Of a stretch of DNA of 64,000 nt, positions 1 through 8,074 are shown piece by piece. A program made the translations under genes and the position numbers. Source of the DNA: Sphingomonas sp. PsM26 (GTDB taxonomy: Bacteria; Pseudomonadota; Alphaproteobacteria; Sphingomonadales; Sphingomonadaceae). Below the pieces are notes generated by a model. It did no database searches. It was not told the DNA's origin and saw only the letters and a program-made list of their open reading frames with translations. The stretch's first letter is position 1. Every line of letters starts with the position of its first letter. Where the stretch lies: the NCBI GenBank assembly GCA_030433805.1, contig JARUXA010000003.1, forward strand, positions 248,001 to 312,000, in the 5' to 3' direction.

Positions 1-1
1 T

Positions 2-67
2 TTGCGCGGGCAGCTACAGCGCGTTGCAGGACGGCAACAGTTCGTCGATGGGGAGAGTGAGACGTGA
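2..67 (+). CDS. 3' end of an upstream gene (partial)
   Basis: One frame is open from the window edge to a TGA at 65-67, and this stop overlaps the GTG start of the next gene (GTGA). Overlaps of this kind are the rule in this genome, so a co-transcribed upstream gene is plausible. Only about 21 C-terminal residues are visible, with no recognisable motif. The other two frames are also open for part of this short stretch, so the frame choice rests only on the overlap. Confidence 0.3.
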   Translation: MRGQLQRVAGRQQFVDGESET

Positions 68-1392
68 CCAGCGTATCGGTCGGAAAGGTGCATCTGTCCT
101 TTGCCCGTATCCTGCAGATGAACCTCGGTTTTCTCGGACTGCAATTCAGCTTCGGGCTGCAGCAGAGCAACATGGGGCCGATCTACAGCTACCTCGGCGC
201 GGACGAGGGCAGCATGCCGCTGCTGTGGCTCGCGGGGCCGATGACCGGGCTGATCATCCAGCCGCTGATCGGCGCGATGAGCGATCGCACCCGCACCCGA
301 CTCGGGCGGCGCACCCCCTATTTCCTCGTCGGCGCAATCCTGTGCAGCCTTTGCCTCTTTGCGATGCCGTACAGCCGCACGCTGTGGATGGCGGCAAGCC
401 TGCTCTGGGTGCTCGACGCCGCGAACAACGTCACGATGGAGCCGTATCGCGCCTATGTCAGCGACCGCCTCGACGAGACGCAACGCCCGCTCGGTTTCCT
501 GACGCAAAGCGCGTTCACCGGGCTCGCGCAGACGCTGTCCTATCTCGCGCCGTCCTTGCTGGTGTGGTGGGGGATCAACAAGGATGCGCTCGACAGCAAC
601 GGTATCCCCGAAATCACGCGAATCAGCTTCCTGATCGGCGCGGTGCTATCGATCACCACGATCCTCTGGTCGGTGTGGCGCGTCCCCGAATTGCCGCTGA
701 CGCCCGAGGAGGACGCCGCGATCACCGCCGACCCGTTGTCGCTGCGGTCGACCCTGGGCGGACTTGCCGCAGCGATCCGCGACATGCCGCCGACGATGCG
801 GCAGCTTGCGGTGGCGATGCTGTTCCAGTGGTTCGGAATGTTCTGCTACTGGCAATATGTCGTGCTCGCGCTCGCGCGTGGTGTCTTCGACACAAGCGAT
901 CCGACCAGCGTCGGCTTCCGCGATGCCGGGCTGCTCAACGGGCAGCTTGGCGCGTTCTACAATTTCGTCGCCTGCGTCGCGGCGTTTGCGATGGTGCCGT
1001 TCGCACGGCGCTTTGGCGCGCGACCGATCCACGCCGTCGCGATGGTCGCGTCGGGTCTGGCGATGATGACGATCGCGTCGACCGGGTCGATCCCGTTGCT
1101 CGTGGTCGCGATGGTCGGGATCGGGATCGGCTGGGGCAGCCTGATGGGCAATCCCTATCTGATGCTCGCCAACGCCATCCCAGCTGAGCGGACCGGGGTG
1201 TATATGGGCATCTTCAACATGTTCATCGTCATCCCGATGATGGTCGAGATCCTGTTCGTGTGGCTCGCCTATCGTCCGCTGCTGGGGGGCGATCCGCGCA
1301 ACGTGCTGCTGCTGGGCGGCGGGATGATGCTGGCGGCGGCGGTGGCGACTTGGTTCGTCCGTACGCCGGACCTCCGCCCCGCGCGCGCGTGA
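64..1392 (+). CDS. MFS sugar transporter (GPH/SLC45-like)
   Basis: This 442-residue protein is predicted to be a cytoplasmic-membrane major facilitator with about 12 hydrophobic segments. The loop between segments 2 and 3 carries an MFS signature (GAMSDRTRTRLGRRTPY, about residues 75-91). The GRR-P form of that loop is typical of the glycoside-pentoside-hexuronide/SLC45 sugar and sucrose transporters. The GTG start is chosen because a GGGAGAG ribosome site lies about 6 bases upstream; no in-frame ATG fits as well. The gene ends one base before the stop codon of the convergent LacI-type regulator, a pairing common for sugar-uptake loci. The substrate cannot be read from the sequence; a di- or oligosaccharide is the best guess. 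Confidence 0.85.
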   Translation: MTSVSVGKVHLSFARILQMNLGFLGLQFSFGLQQSNMGPIYSYLGADEGSMPLLWLAGPMTGLIIQPLIGAMSDRTRTRLGRRTPYFLVGAILCSLCLFAMPYSRTLWMAASLLWVLDAANNVTMEPYRAYVSDRLDETQRPLGFLTQSAFTGLAQTLSYLAPSLLVWWGINKDALDSNGIPEITRISFLIGAVLSITTILWSVWRVPELPLTPEEDAAITADPLSLRSTLGGLAAAIRDMPPTMRQLAVAMLFQWFGMFCYWQYVVLALARGVFDTSDPTSVGFRDAGLLNGQLGAFYNFVACVAAFAMVPFARRFGARPIHAVAMVASGLAMMTIASTGSIPLLVVAMVGIGIGWGSLMGNPYLMLANAIPAERTGVYMGIFNMFIVIPMMVEILFVWLAYRPLLGGDPRNVLLLGGGMMLAAAVATWFVRTPDLRPARA

Positions 1393-2400
1393 TCAGGCGG
1401 AGGCGCGCAGGATCAGTTCGGGCTGCATCGCGACCGACTCCACGTCTTCGCCCGCGATCCGCCGGAACAGCAGGTCGACCATCGTCACCGCGCCGCGTTC
1501 GACATCCTGCCGCACCGTCGTCAGCGGCGGATTGGTGTGCATCGCGATCACCACGTCGTCATACCCCACGACGCCGACGTCCTGCGGCACGCGCTTCCCG
1601 CGCCCGGTCAGCGCGCGCAGCGCGCTCATCGCGATGACGTCTGACGCAGCAACGATCCCGTCCGGCGATGCGTGGCTAGCAAGATACTGCTCGATCGCGC
1701 TGAACGACGCTTCGCTGGTCAGGTGCACCGGCACCAGCGCCGCCTGCTCGCTTCCTGCCGCCGCCAGCGCCTGCTGGAACCCGGCGTAGCGCGCAGCGAA
1801 TTCGGGAACGTCGGTGTTGCCGAAGAAGGCCAGCCGCCGCCGCCCTTGCGCAAGCAGATGCTCCGCCGCGATCCGCCCGCCCGCGATATTGTCGGTACCG
1901 ACGGTAATCTGCGTCTTGTCGCGCATGTCCGCCCCCCACACGACGATCGGGCGATAGCGTTTGGCGACGCGCTCGATTGCGTCGATCTGATTGGACTGAC
2001 CCACCACGATCACGCCATCAACGCGTCCGGCATCGACGATCGCGTCGAGCCAGCGATCGTCCTTGGGAATAACCCGCGACAACAACAGGTCGAGACCGCG
2101 ATCCGCAATGGCATCCGCGAGCGGACCCAGCAGGCTCATGAAGAACGGATCGGACAGATGCTGTTCGGCCTCGTGCCCAAGCGGCAGGACGACGCCGATC
2201 GCGCCGGTCCGCCCGAGGCGAAAATTGCGCGCGGCTTGATTGACCTGAAAGCCATGCTCGCTCGCCAGCGCGACGATGCGTTCGCGCGTGGCCTTGGCAA
2301 TCACGGTGTTCCCGGCAAGCGACCGGGACACGGTGGCGACCGAAACGCCGGCCAGTTCGGCAAGTTCGGCGAGAGTAGAGACGGTTGGGGTCACAGGCAT
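1393..2400 (-). CDS. LacI-family transcriptional regulator
   Basis: This 335-residue regulator has an N-terminal LacI helix-turn-helix (LAELAGVSVATVSRSL, about residues 11-26), a hinge, and a periplasmic-binding-protein-like effector domain to the C-terminus. The domain order and length are those of LacI/GalR repressors. The frame continues 49 codons further upstream, but the helix-turn-helix then sits too far from the N-terminus, so the ATG at 2398-2400 is preferred. It abuts the stop of the convergent sugar transporter and probably controls that transport system and its upstream partner. A 12-base palindrome 33 bases upstream (2433-2444) is a candidate autoregulatory operator. The effector is unknown. 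Confidence 0.88.
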   Translation of the reverse strand: MPVTPTVSTLAELAELAGVSVATVSRSLAGNTVIAKATRERIVALASEHGFQVNQAARNFRLGRTGAIGVVLPLGHEAEQHLSDPFFMSLLGPLADAIADRGLDLLLSRVIPKDDRWLDAIVDAGRVDGVIVVGQSNQIDAIERVAKRYRPIVVWGADMRDKTQITVGTDNIAGGRIAAEHLLAQGRRRLAFFGNTDVPEFAARYAGFQQALAAAGSEQAALVPVHLTSEASFSAIEQYLASHASPDGIVAASDVIAMSALRALTGRGKRVPQDVGVVGYDDVVIAMHTNPPLTTVRQDVERGAVTMVDLLFRRIAGEDVESVAMQPELILRASA

Positions 2401-2432
2401 TGCTGCCTTGTGCCGTGCGGAAAGCGAAACGC

Positions 2433-2444
2433 CAACACGTGTTG
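2433..2444. promoter_or_regulatory. Palindrome upstream of the LacI-type gene
   Basis: CAACACGTGTTG is a perfect 12-base palindrome placed 33 bases upstream of the regulator's start. LacI-family proteins bind even-length palindromes with a central CG or similar step, so autoregulation is a reasonable inference. No second copy was noticed near the transporter start. Confidence 0.4.
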
Positions 2445-2547
2445 TTGCGGGCGTCGGACGCTTTCCCGGTTCGGGACTCCCGCCCCTGAAATGGTGTCTT
2501 GCATTGGTCAGAAGCGAAAGGCTGCCGTCCGCTTCGGCCTGAACCAT

Positions 2548-2573
2548 GGCGGGGAAGCGTCAGCCTCCCCGCC
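2548..2573 (-). terminator. Hairpin after the FadL-type gene
   Basis: GGCGGGGA (2548-2555) pairs with TCCCCGCC (2566-2573) just beyond the stop of the leftward fadL-like gene. There is no good U-tract, so this may be a weak or Rho-assisted terminator separating it from the LacI-type gene. Confidence 0.45.
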
Positions 2574-2579
2574 CGTTGG

Positions 2580-3884
2580 TCAGAAGGTGATGCGACCGCC
2601 CATCGACAGCACGACGGCATGCGCGTTTTTCAGCAGGCCGTTGGTGATGATTGGCATCTGTGCCGCCGTGCCGGCATAGGCCGCGGTGTTGCGGTCGATC
2701 GTCGTGTCGCTGAAGTCCACGTAGCTCGCCGCCGCGTCGAGCGCGATGTGTGGGGTCAGCTGATAGCTACCACCCGCCGCATAGGTCCAGCGGTTGGCAT
2801 CGGGCACGCGTGCGTCACGCAGGCCGTCCTGCGTCGGGGTGATCGTGCGCTGCAGACCGGCACGGACCGTCGCCTTGGGGCCGAGCGCATAATCGACGCC
2901 GCCCGCAAGGCTCCAGCTGTCGCGGTAATTCTCAGGGATTGCGACGTTGAGCGGTGCGCCGAGCCGGATCGCATCGAACTTGCTCCAGTTATACGCGACG
3001 ACCTGCGCGTTGAGCGTCAGCGCGTTGGTCGCTTTCAGGCGACCCGCGACCATCACCTGTCCCGGGGTGCGGAACTTCGCCTGCACGTCCGACAGCGACC
3101 GGTTCGACGCGGCAAGCGGGCCGGTGAGATTGTAGATGTTGAGCTCGCCAGTCACCGTATGCTCAATGCTCGACTTGTAGCTGATGCCGACAGTGGCAAT
3201 GTCGTTGTGAAGCTGGACGCCCGCGGTCCAGCCGAAGTCCCAGCCCTTGCCCTTCAGCGTCTGCGTGCCGTCGGGCAGCGACGCGAGCACGTTGGGAAGC
3301 TGGTTGCTGAGGAAGGCGTCGGTGAACTCGACGTTGAGCGCGCCACCGACGCGGAGCCAGTCGGTCAGCACGACACCGACCGACGGCTGGATGTCGATCG
3401 TACGCAACCGCGTCTTGTCCGCGCTGTAGCGCGTCCAGCTGTTCGCGTCGTAATCGGTGGTGAAGCTGAACGGCGAGGTGACCGCGAGACCGATCGCAAT
3501 CCGGTCGGTGATCGGATAGGCGATCGCGCCGCTCGGCAGGACGCCACTGTTGATCGGATCGCGCGAGACCGAAGTGCCGCCAACTGGCGCGAACGCCTGT
3601 CCCGGGCGGCGGATCAGCGTGCCGTTGTCGATCACGTCGCCCTTGGGCAGGATCGCGGTCGCGCTGACCGCAGCTTCCGCGCTGGTGATGCCGGCGATTG
3701 CGGCGGGATTCCACCACAAGGATGCAGGGCCCGTATCGGCGGCTTCACCCGAGAACGCACGGCCGGCCCCGCGCGCAGACTGCGCCTCGAGGTAAAAAGC
3801 ATCGGCGTGCGCGACACCGGCGAACCCGATTGACGAGACAAGCGCGGTCGCGCCCAGCAGCGGGGCTTTGAAACGAATTGGCAT
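2580..3884 (-). CDS. OmpP1/FadL-type outer-membrane transporter
   Basis: The protein is 434 residues with a signal peptide ending near AHA-DA (about residue 27). A FadL-like mature N-terminus follows (AFYLEAQSARGAGRAFSG), then the conserved stretch ASLWWNPAAIAG, then alternating amphipathic strands ending in an aromatic C-terminal strand (GGRITF). This is the architecture of the 14-stranded FadL/TodX barrel that admits long-chain fatty acids and other hydrophobic molecules. The gene lies 36 bases downstream of a DUF2147 gene in the same direction, so the two are probably co-transcribed. The substrate is unknown. The nearby MerR-type regulator could be linked, but that is only positional. Confidence 0.9.
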   Translation of the reverse strand: MPIRFKAPLLGATALVSSIGFAGVAHADAFYLEAQSARGAGRAFSGEAADTGPASLWWNPAAIAGITSAEAAVSATAILPKGDVIDNGTLIRRPGQAFAPVGGTSVSRDPINSGVLPSGAIAYPITDRIAIGLAVTSPFSFTTDYDANSWTRYSADKTRLRTIDIQPSVGVVLTDWLRVGGALNVEFTDAFLSNQLPNVLASLPDGTQTLKGKGWDFGWTAGVQLHNDIATVGISYKSSIEHTVTGELNIYNLTGPLAASNRSLSDVQAKFRTPGQVMVAGRLKATNALTLNAQVVAYNWSKFDAIRLGAPLNVAIPENYRDSWSLAGGVDYALGPKATVRAGLQRTITPTQDGLRDARVPDANRWTYAAGGSYQLTPHIALDAAASYVDFSDTTIDRNTAAYAGTAAQMPIITNGLLKNAHAVVLSMGGRITF

Positions 3885-3920
3885 TGGGTAATCCTGTACT
3901 GATAAGCGGGGAGGAAAGCG

Positions 3921-4331
3921 TCAGCGCACGCGCGTCCACGTCTGTGTCTTGCACAGCGGGAAGAAGACGCAGCCGCGCAATTTCAACTGGTTGGTACCGA
4001 CGGGCGTGATCTTGCCATTGTAGGTCTTGCCATCGTCGGCATTGTAGACCTGACCGTTGCTCCACACCCCGTCTGCGTCGGGCTTGAAACCGGTCAGGAA
4101 CAGCATCCCTTCGATCGGGCGGCTGCGCAGCGTCACATTGGAGTTTCTGGCGTCCTTCATCCCCGGATTCGCGCGGAGCGCATCCGACGTCACGATCCGG
4201 CCACAGATCGACGCACCACACCGTGCGATTTCCACGATGGCATTGTGCGTCTCGGTCTTCCAGCGACCGATCACAGTATCGGTAGCTAGCGGTGCTCCGG
4301 CGAGCAGCGCGCTGATGATCAGCAGGGACAT
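3921..4331 (-). CDS. DUF2147-family secreted protein
   Basis: This is a 136-residue protein with a short hydrophobic N-terminus consistent with a signal peptide cleaved near residue 15. The rest matches the DUF2147 pattern: VIGRWKTE at the mature start, a CGASICGRIV pair of cysteines, and a C-terminal NGKI-x-L-RGC core. Members are small periplasmic or secreted beta-rich proteins of unknown biochemical function. It precedes the FadL-type gene on the same strand with a 36-base gap, suggesting a two-gene operon, and is divergent from the MerR-type gene. Confidence 0.8.
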   Translation of the reverse strand: MSLLIISALLAGAPLATDTVIGRWKTETHNAIVEIARCGASICGRIVTSDALRANPGMKDARNSNVTLRSRPIEGMLFLTGFKPDADGVWSNGQVYNADDGKTYNGKITPVGTNQLKLRGCVFFPLCKTQTWTRVR

Positions 4332-4716
4332 CCTCTATCCTCTCCAACTTGGCTGTCACCCGGTCGGGTGTACGGCCACGGGCGTTTCCGGTTGGACGCC
4401 GCATGTGTGCGGTCATCCGTTCCTGTTCGACTCGCGTCTTATGCGCGAGACCGATGCCGTATACGGCATGTCCCCATTCGCCTATAAGGATGAGCAACGG
4501 CGTCAAGGTTTCTTGAGGATTGCGAACAAGATAGACAGGGAACGTGATGTTTCGGCAACGCCACACGGCCCAACCGAGCCGTCGGCCGATCCGCGTGCAG
4601 ATGGCGTTTCCCTTATGGTCGCAAATCCGCAACAGTCTGATTCAAGACGCGAAGCGCGCTGCGATCCCCACCGGACCGGTGCGACATCACCCCCTGCGCG
4701 TCATCGGAGGAGCGGA
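4332..4716. other. Divergent intergenic region with a 16-base palindrome
   Basis: The region holds 385 bases without a convincing gene between the leftward DUF2147-fadL pair and the rightward MerR-type gene. It contains a perfect 16-base palindrome at 4454-4469. Open frames crossing it lack a ribosome site and recognisable motifs. Confidence 0.5.
4454..4469. promoter_or_regulatory. Perfect 16-base palindrome
   Basis: ATGCCGTATACGGCAT is self-complementary over its full length and sits 123 bases upstream of the divergent DUF2147 gene and 248 bases upstream of the MerR-type gene. It is a candidate binding site for a dimeric regulator. MerR proteins usually bind longer sites between -35 and -10, so the nearby MerR-type protein is not the obvious ligand. 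Confidence 0.4.
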
Positions 4717-5127
4717 TTGGACGGCCGGCACGAACTGACGGGAATCAATGCGGTTGCGCGGATGCTGGACATTACGCCGCGGACGTTGCGCTTCTATGAG
4801 GACCGCGGGCTGATCACGCCCGGACGAGTGGGTACGATCCGTGTCTATACCAAGCGCGAAATCGCGCGGATGCAGTTGATCCTGCGCGGCAAGCGGCTTG
4901 GATTTACGCTCGCAGACATCACCGAATTCCTCGACCTGTACGACGCCGACCCACAGCACGTCGAACAGATGCGCGCGCTGGCGGAACGCTGTCGCGAACG
5001 GATCGACCGGCTGGACGCGCAGCGCGAGGCGATCGCCGAGACGCTGGGGGAATTGGCGAAAATCGAGGCGCAGGCGCTCGAACGGATCGCGGGGGCGACG
5101 CGCAAGTCGAAGCGCTCGGGCGGATAA
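4717..5127 (+). CDS. MerR-family transcriptional regulator
   Basis: This 136-residue protein has a MerR winged helix at the N-terminus (AVARMLDITPRTLRFYEDRGL, in two parts, about residues 11-31). It is followed by the wing with RVYTKREIARM and a C-terminal coiled coil (about residues 80-125) that would form the dimer. The TTG start at 4717 is chosen because GGAGG at 4706-4710 gives an ideal 6-base spacing; the frame upstream has no MerR-like sequence. There is no C-terminal cysteine cluster, so it is not a metal sensor. The short, ligand-domain-free form resembles alphaproteobacterial MerR regulators found near acyl-CoA genes, but that assignment is only suggestive. Confidence 0.85.
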   Translation: MDGRHELTGINAVARMLDITPRTLRFYEDRGLITPGRVGTIRVYTKREIARMQLILRGKRLGFTLADITEFLDLYDADPQHVEQMRALAERCRERIDRLDAQREAIAETLGELAKIEAQALERIAGATRKSKRSGG

Positions 5128-5173
5128 TGTGCTTTTTCACAACTGCGATGCCCAGCCGCGTTGCGCGTGCCCT

Positions 5174-6100
5174 TCACCTGCCCTGGCTTGAACCCGTCCC
5201 TTCCCCAGCAGGACGGTCGCGCCCTGTGAAGTAGGTTGCAATCGCTGCAATGTCGGCGGGCGGCAGCTTGGCAAGGCTGCGTGATACCGCAGCCATCGGT
5301 CCCGCAGCCGTACCGTGATGGTGGCTTTTCCCGGTCGACAGATAGGCGACAAACTCCGCATGCGCCCACGGGGCTTGACGCGTACCGGTCTTACGCAGTG
5401 GCGGCGCGGCCCATCCGTCGATTGATCCGCCCGCATAGGCGTGCGCACGTTGCTCCGTACCAAGCATGCCGCGCGGCGTGTGGCACGCGCCGCAGTGACC
5501 GAGCCCCTCGGCAAGATAAGCGCCCCGATTCCATTCGGCACTCTGCCTGGCGTCGGCGACGAAGCGTTCAGGCCGGAAGAACAGCAGTTTCCAGCCCGCC
5601 TGCAACGCACGGATGTTGAGCGGGAACGGGATCGTCGTGCTCTCTTCCTTGGCGACGACCGGCAGGCGCGTCATGACATAGGCGTACAGCGCGGTCACAT
5701 CGGCATCGGTCATCTTGCTGAAATGATCGTAGGGAAACACGGGGAACAGATGCGCGCCGTCCCGCCGGACACCGCGCCGCATCGCGCGCTCGAATGCCCG
5801 CTCCGACCAGGCGCCGATGCCGGTCTTGGGATCGGGCGTGATGTTGGTCGAGTAGATCGTCCCGAATTGCGTCTTGATCGCGTAACCGCCCGCATAGGGC
5901 TGCCCGCCGCGCGCGGTGTGACAACTCGCGCAATAGCCGGCATTGGCAAGCACCGCCCCCTTGGCGACGAGCGCGGGCGTGAAGCGGGACACAGGCGGTG
6001 GCGGGATCTTGGCGATCGAGGGACGCCACGCGAAGACACCGAATCCGACCGTTGCGAGGACGACGAACGCCACAAGGACAATTACGAAACGTCTCAGCAT
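5174..6100 (-). CDS. Membrane-anchored diheme cytochrome c
   Basis: The protein is 308 residues with one N-terminal membrane helix (about residues 5-25) that anchors it on the periplasmic side. Two cytochrome c domains follow, with heme motifs CASCH and CGACH. The spacing and the stretch YSTNITPDP-TGIG resemble the cytochrome subunits of alcohol, aldehyde, gluconate and related dehydrogenases, which have two or three such domains. No dehydrogenase partner is adjacent, so it may serve an enzyme encoded elsewhere or act as a general electron carrier. The ATG at 6098-6100 is preferred over the upstream extension because it starts directly at the anchor. It converges on the MerR-type gene. Confidence 0.87.
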   Translation of the reverse strand: MLRRFVIVLVAFVVLATVGFGVFAWRPSIAKIPPPPVSRFTPALVAKGAVLANAGYCASCHTARGGQPYAGGYAIKTQFGTIYSTNITPDPKTGIGAWSERAFERAMRRGVRRDGAHLFPVFPYDHFSKMTDADVTALYAYVMTRLPVVAKEESTTIPFPLNIRALQAGWKLLFFRPERFVADARQSAEWNRGAYLAEGLGHCGACHTPRGMLGTEQRAHAYAGGSIDGWAAPPLRKTGTRQAPWAHAEFVAYLSTGKSHHHGTAAGPMAAVSRSLAKLPPADIAAIATYFTGRDRPAGEGTGSSQGR

Positions 6101-6142
6101 ATTGGCGACGCATTCATCGATATCCCCTTCGCGTGTGGCGTA

Positions 6143-6184
6143 CGCTGGACGATGCATCTACCTGCAACGGACCAACGTCCAGCG
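6143..6184. repeat. Inverted repeat upstream of bioF
   Basis: CGCTGGACG (6143-6151) and CGTCCAGCG (6176-6184) are perfect 9-base inverted arms with a 24-base loop, 68 bases before the bioF start. It could be a leader hairpin or an operator. It does not resemble the BioR box (TTAT-N2-ATAA) known from other Alphaproteobacteria. Confidence 0.4.
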
Positions 6185-6251
6185 ATAGATGCCCGTCCTT
6201 TCGCGTGGATACGGACAGATTGCGGACCGGGACGTACAAGGATTTGAACGA

Positions 6252-7448
6252 TTGACGACAGTGCATTGGAATACCCAGATAAAGCACGACGCCACTGACG
6301 TCGGGCCAGTCTCACCCGACGCGCGATCGTTTTGGGGCGAGCATCGTCAGGACCTCCGCGCGATCGACCAACAGGCGCGTCTGCGGCGACTCCAGCCGCG
6401 AACGGGCGTGGATTTTTCGTCCAACGACTATCTCGCCCTGTCGAGGTCGCAGCGATTGCGCGACGCGGTCGGCGCGGCGCTTGCGCGGGGAGTTTCGATC
6501 GGATCGGGGGGATCGCGGCTGCTGCGTGGCAACGATCCCGAGCATGAAGCGCTGGAAGCCGAAGCAGCGACGTTCTTCGGGAGCGAGACCGCGCTGTTCT
6601 TTGCCAGCGGGTTTGCGGCCAATGCGGCGTTGCTGGCGACCCTCCCGCAGCGGGGGGACCTGGTCGTCCACGACGCGCTGGTCCACGCCAGTGCGCATGA
6701 AGGGATGCGGCTCGGCCGCGCCGAAACGCGCTCGACTACGCATAACGACGCCGACGCAATCGAGTCGGTCATCGCGCAGTGGCGATCGACCGGCGGCACG
6801 GGACGAGCATGGATTGCGGTCGAGAGCCTGTACAGCATGGACGGGGACCGCGCGCCGCTTGGCGACCTGCTGGACGTGGCGACGCGGCACGACGGGATAC
6901 TGCTGATCGACGAAGCGCATGCGACCGGCGTGTTCGGCACCGACGGGCGCGGGCTTGCAGGAAATCTGGAGGGACGCGAGAACGTCGTCACCTTGCGGAC
7001 GTGCGGCAAGGCGCTCGGCAGCGAAGGCGCATTGCTGTGCGGCCCTGCGATCGCGCGCGATTTCCTCGTCAACCGCGCGCGCGGCTTCATCTTCTCGACC
7101 GCCCCCTCTCCGCTCATGGCGAGCGCGGTGCGCGAAGGCTTACGGATGCTGGCCGACGAACCGGAACGCCGCACGCGTCTGGCGGCGTTGATCACACATG
7201 CAGAGCGCGTGCTTGCGCCGTGCGGCGTCACGCCTACCGGATCGCAGATCCTGCCGCTGATGATCGGCGACGACGCCGCGACGATGCGCGTGGCGGCAGC
7301 GGTTCAGGCGGCTGGGTTCGACATTCGCGGGATACGCCCGCCGACCGTCCCGGCGGGAACCGCACGTCTGCGCATATCGCTGACGCTCAACGTGGACGAG
7401 GCCGACATCGACCGCCTCGCCGAAACCTTGCGGGAGATCCTGCCGTGA
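6252..7448 (+). CDS. bioF: 8-amino-7-oxononanoate synthase
   Basis: This PLP enzyme condenses pimeloyl-ACP (or -CoA) with alanine, the first ring-building step of biotin synthesis. The 398 residues show the alpha-oxoamine synthase layout: DFSSNDYL near residue 50, GSGGSRLLRG, HASAHEGM, the DEAHATG motif, and the PLP lysine in TCGKALG. The TTG start at 6252 is preferred because AAGGA at 6238-6242 lies 9 bases upstream; a GTG at 6261 is possible but badly spaced. The stop overlaps the bioD start (GTGA), so translation is probably coupled. Confidence 0.9.
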   Translation: MTTVHWNTQIKHDATDVGPVSPDARSFWGEHRQDLRAIDQQARLRRLQPRTGVDFSSNDYLALSRSQRLRDAVGAALARGVSIGSGGSRLLRGNDPEHEALEAEAATFFGSETALFFASGFAANAALLATLPQRGDLVVHDALVHASAHEGMRLGRAETRSTTHNDADAIESVIAQWRSTGGTGRAWIAVESLYSMDGDRAPLGDLLDVATRHDGILLIDEAHATGVFGTDGRGLAGNLEGRENVVTLRTCGKALGSEGALLCGPAIARDFLVNRARGFIFSTAPSPLMASAVREGLRMLADEPERRTRLAALITHAERVLAPCGVTPTGSQILPLMIGDDAATMRVAAAVQAAGFDIRGIRPPTVPAGTARLRISLTLNVDEADIDRLAETLREILP

Positions 7449-8074
7449 CTGCCCCGACCTTCATCGTCACCGGAACCGACACCGACGTCGGCAAGACCGT
7501 CTTCGCAGCCGCGCTCGCGGGCGCGTTATATGCGCACTATTGGAAGCCGGTGCAGGCCGGGCTCGACCCGCGCAGCGACACCGACAGTGTAGCGGCCTTG
7601 TCCGGGTTGCCCGCATCGCAGATTCTGCCCGAAGCGTATCGGCTCGCTACCCCCTGCTCGCCACACCGCGCGGCGGCCATCGACGGGGTGACGATCACGC
7701 TCGACCGGCTCGCGCTACCCGACGTCGCGGGGCCGCTGGTGGTCGAGGGGGCGGGCGGCGTGCTGGTGCCGATCACCCCCACACTGCTGTTCGCGGATCT
7801 ATTCGCGCATTGGGGCCGCCCCGTCGTGCTGGTGGCGCGGACCGGGCTGGGAACGATCAACCACAGTCTGCTGTCGATCGAAGCGCTGCGCGCGCGTGGC
7901 GTGGCCATCCACGGCGTGGCCTTCATCGGCGACGCCGAACCCGACAGCGAGGCGACGATCGCGCGGATCGGCAGGGTCGCGCGGCTGGGGCGGCTTCCGC
8001 GGCTTGAAACCCTGGATGCGACCACACTCGCCGCCGCGTTCGCCGAACAGTTTGATGTAGCGGCGTTTCAATGA
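7445..8074 (+). CDS. bioD: Dethiobiotin synthase
   Basis: This 209-residue ATP-dependent carboxylase closes the ureido ring of dethiobiotin from 7,8-diaminononanoate and CO2. The P-loop GTDTDVGKT is at residues 10-18, followed by WKPVQAG, and VVEGAGGVLVPI matches the family's central motif. The GTG start overlaps the bioF stop and the TGA overlaps the bioA ATG (ATGA), giving a tight bioF-bioD-bioA unit. Biotin synthase (bioB) and the pimelate-forming genes are not in this window. Confidence 0.92.
   Translation: MTAPTFIVTGTDTDVGKTVFAAALAGALYAHYWKPVQAGLDPRSDTDSVAALSGLPASQILPEAYRLATPCSPHRAAAIDGVTITLDRLALPDVAGPLVVEGAGGVLVPITPTLLFADLFAHWGRPVVLVARTGLGTINHSLLSIEALRARGVAIHGVAFIGDAEPDSEATIARIGRVARLGRLPRLETLDATTLAAAFAEQFDVAAFQ

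Noticed and set aside
24..1187. A 387-codon open frame overlapping the MFS transporter gene
   Set aside because: Arg-rich, without motifs, typical of a high-GC shadow frame; the MFS frame has clear family features.
3745..4632. Long minus-strand frame across the fadL-like/DUF2147 region
   Set aside because: It overlaps two well-supported genes in another frame and has no family features.
6101..6251. Search for a BioR box before bioF
   Set aside because: No TTAT-N2-ATAA palindrome was found; only an unrelated inverted repeat.
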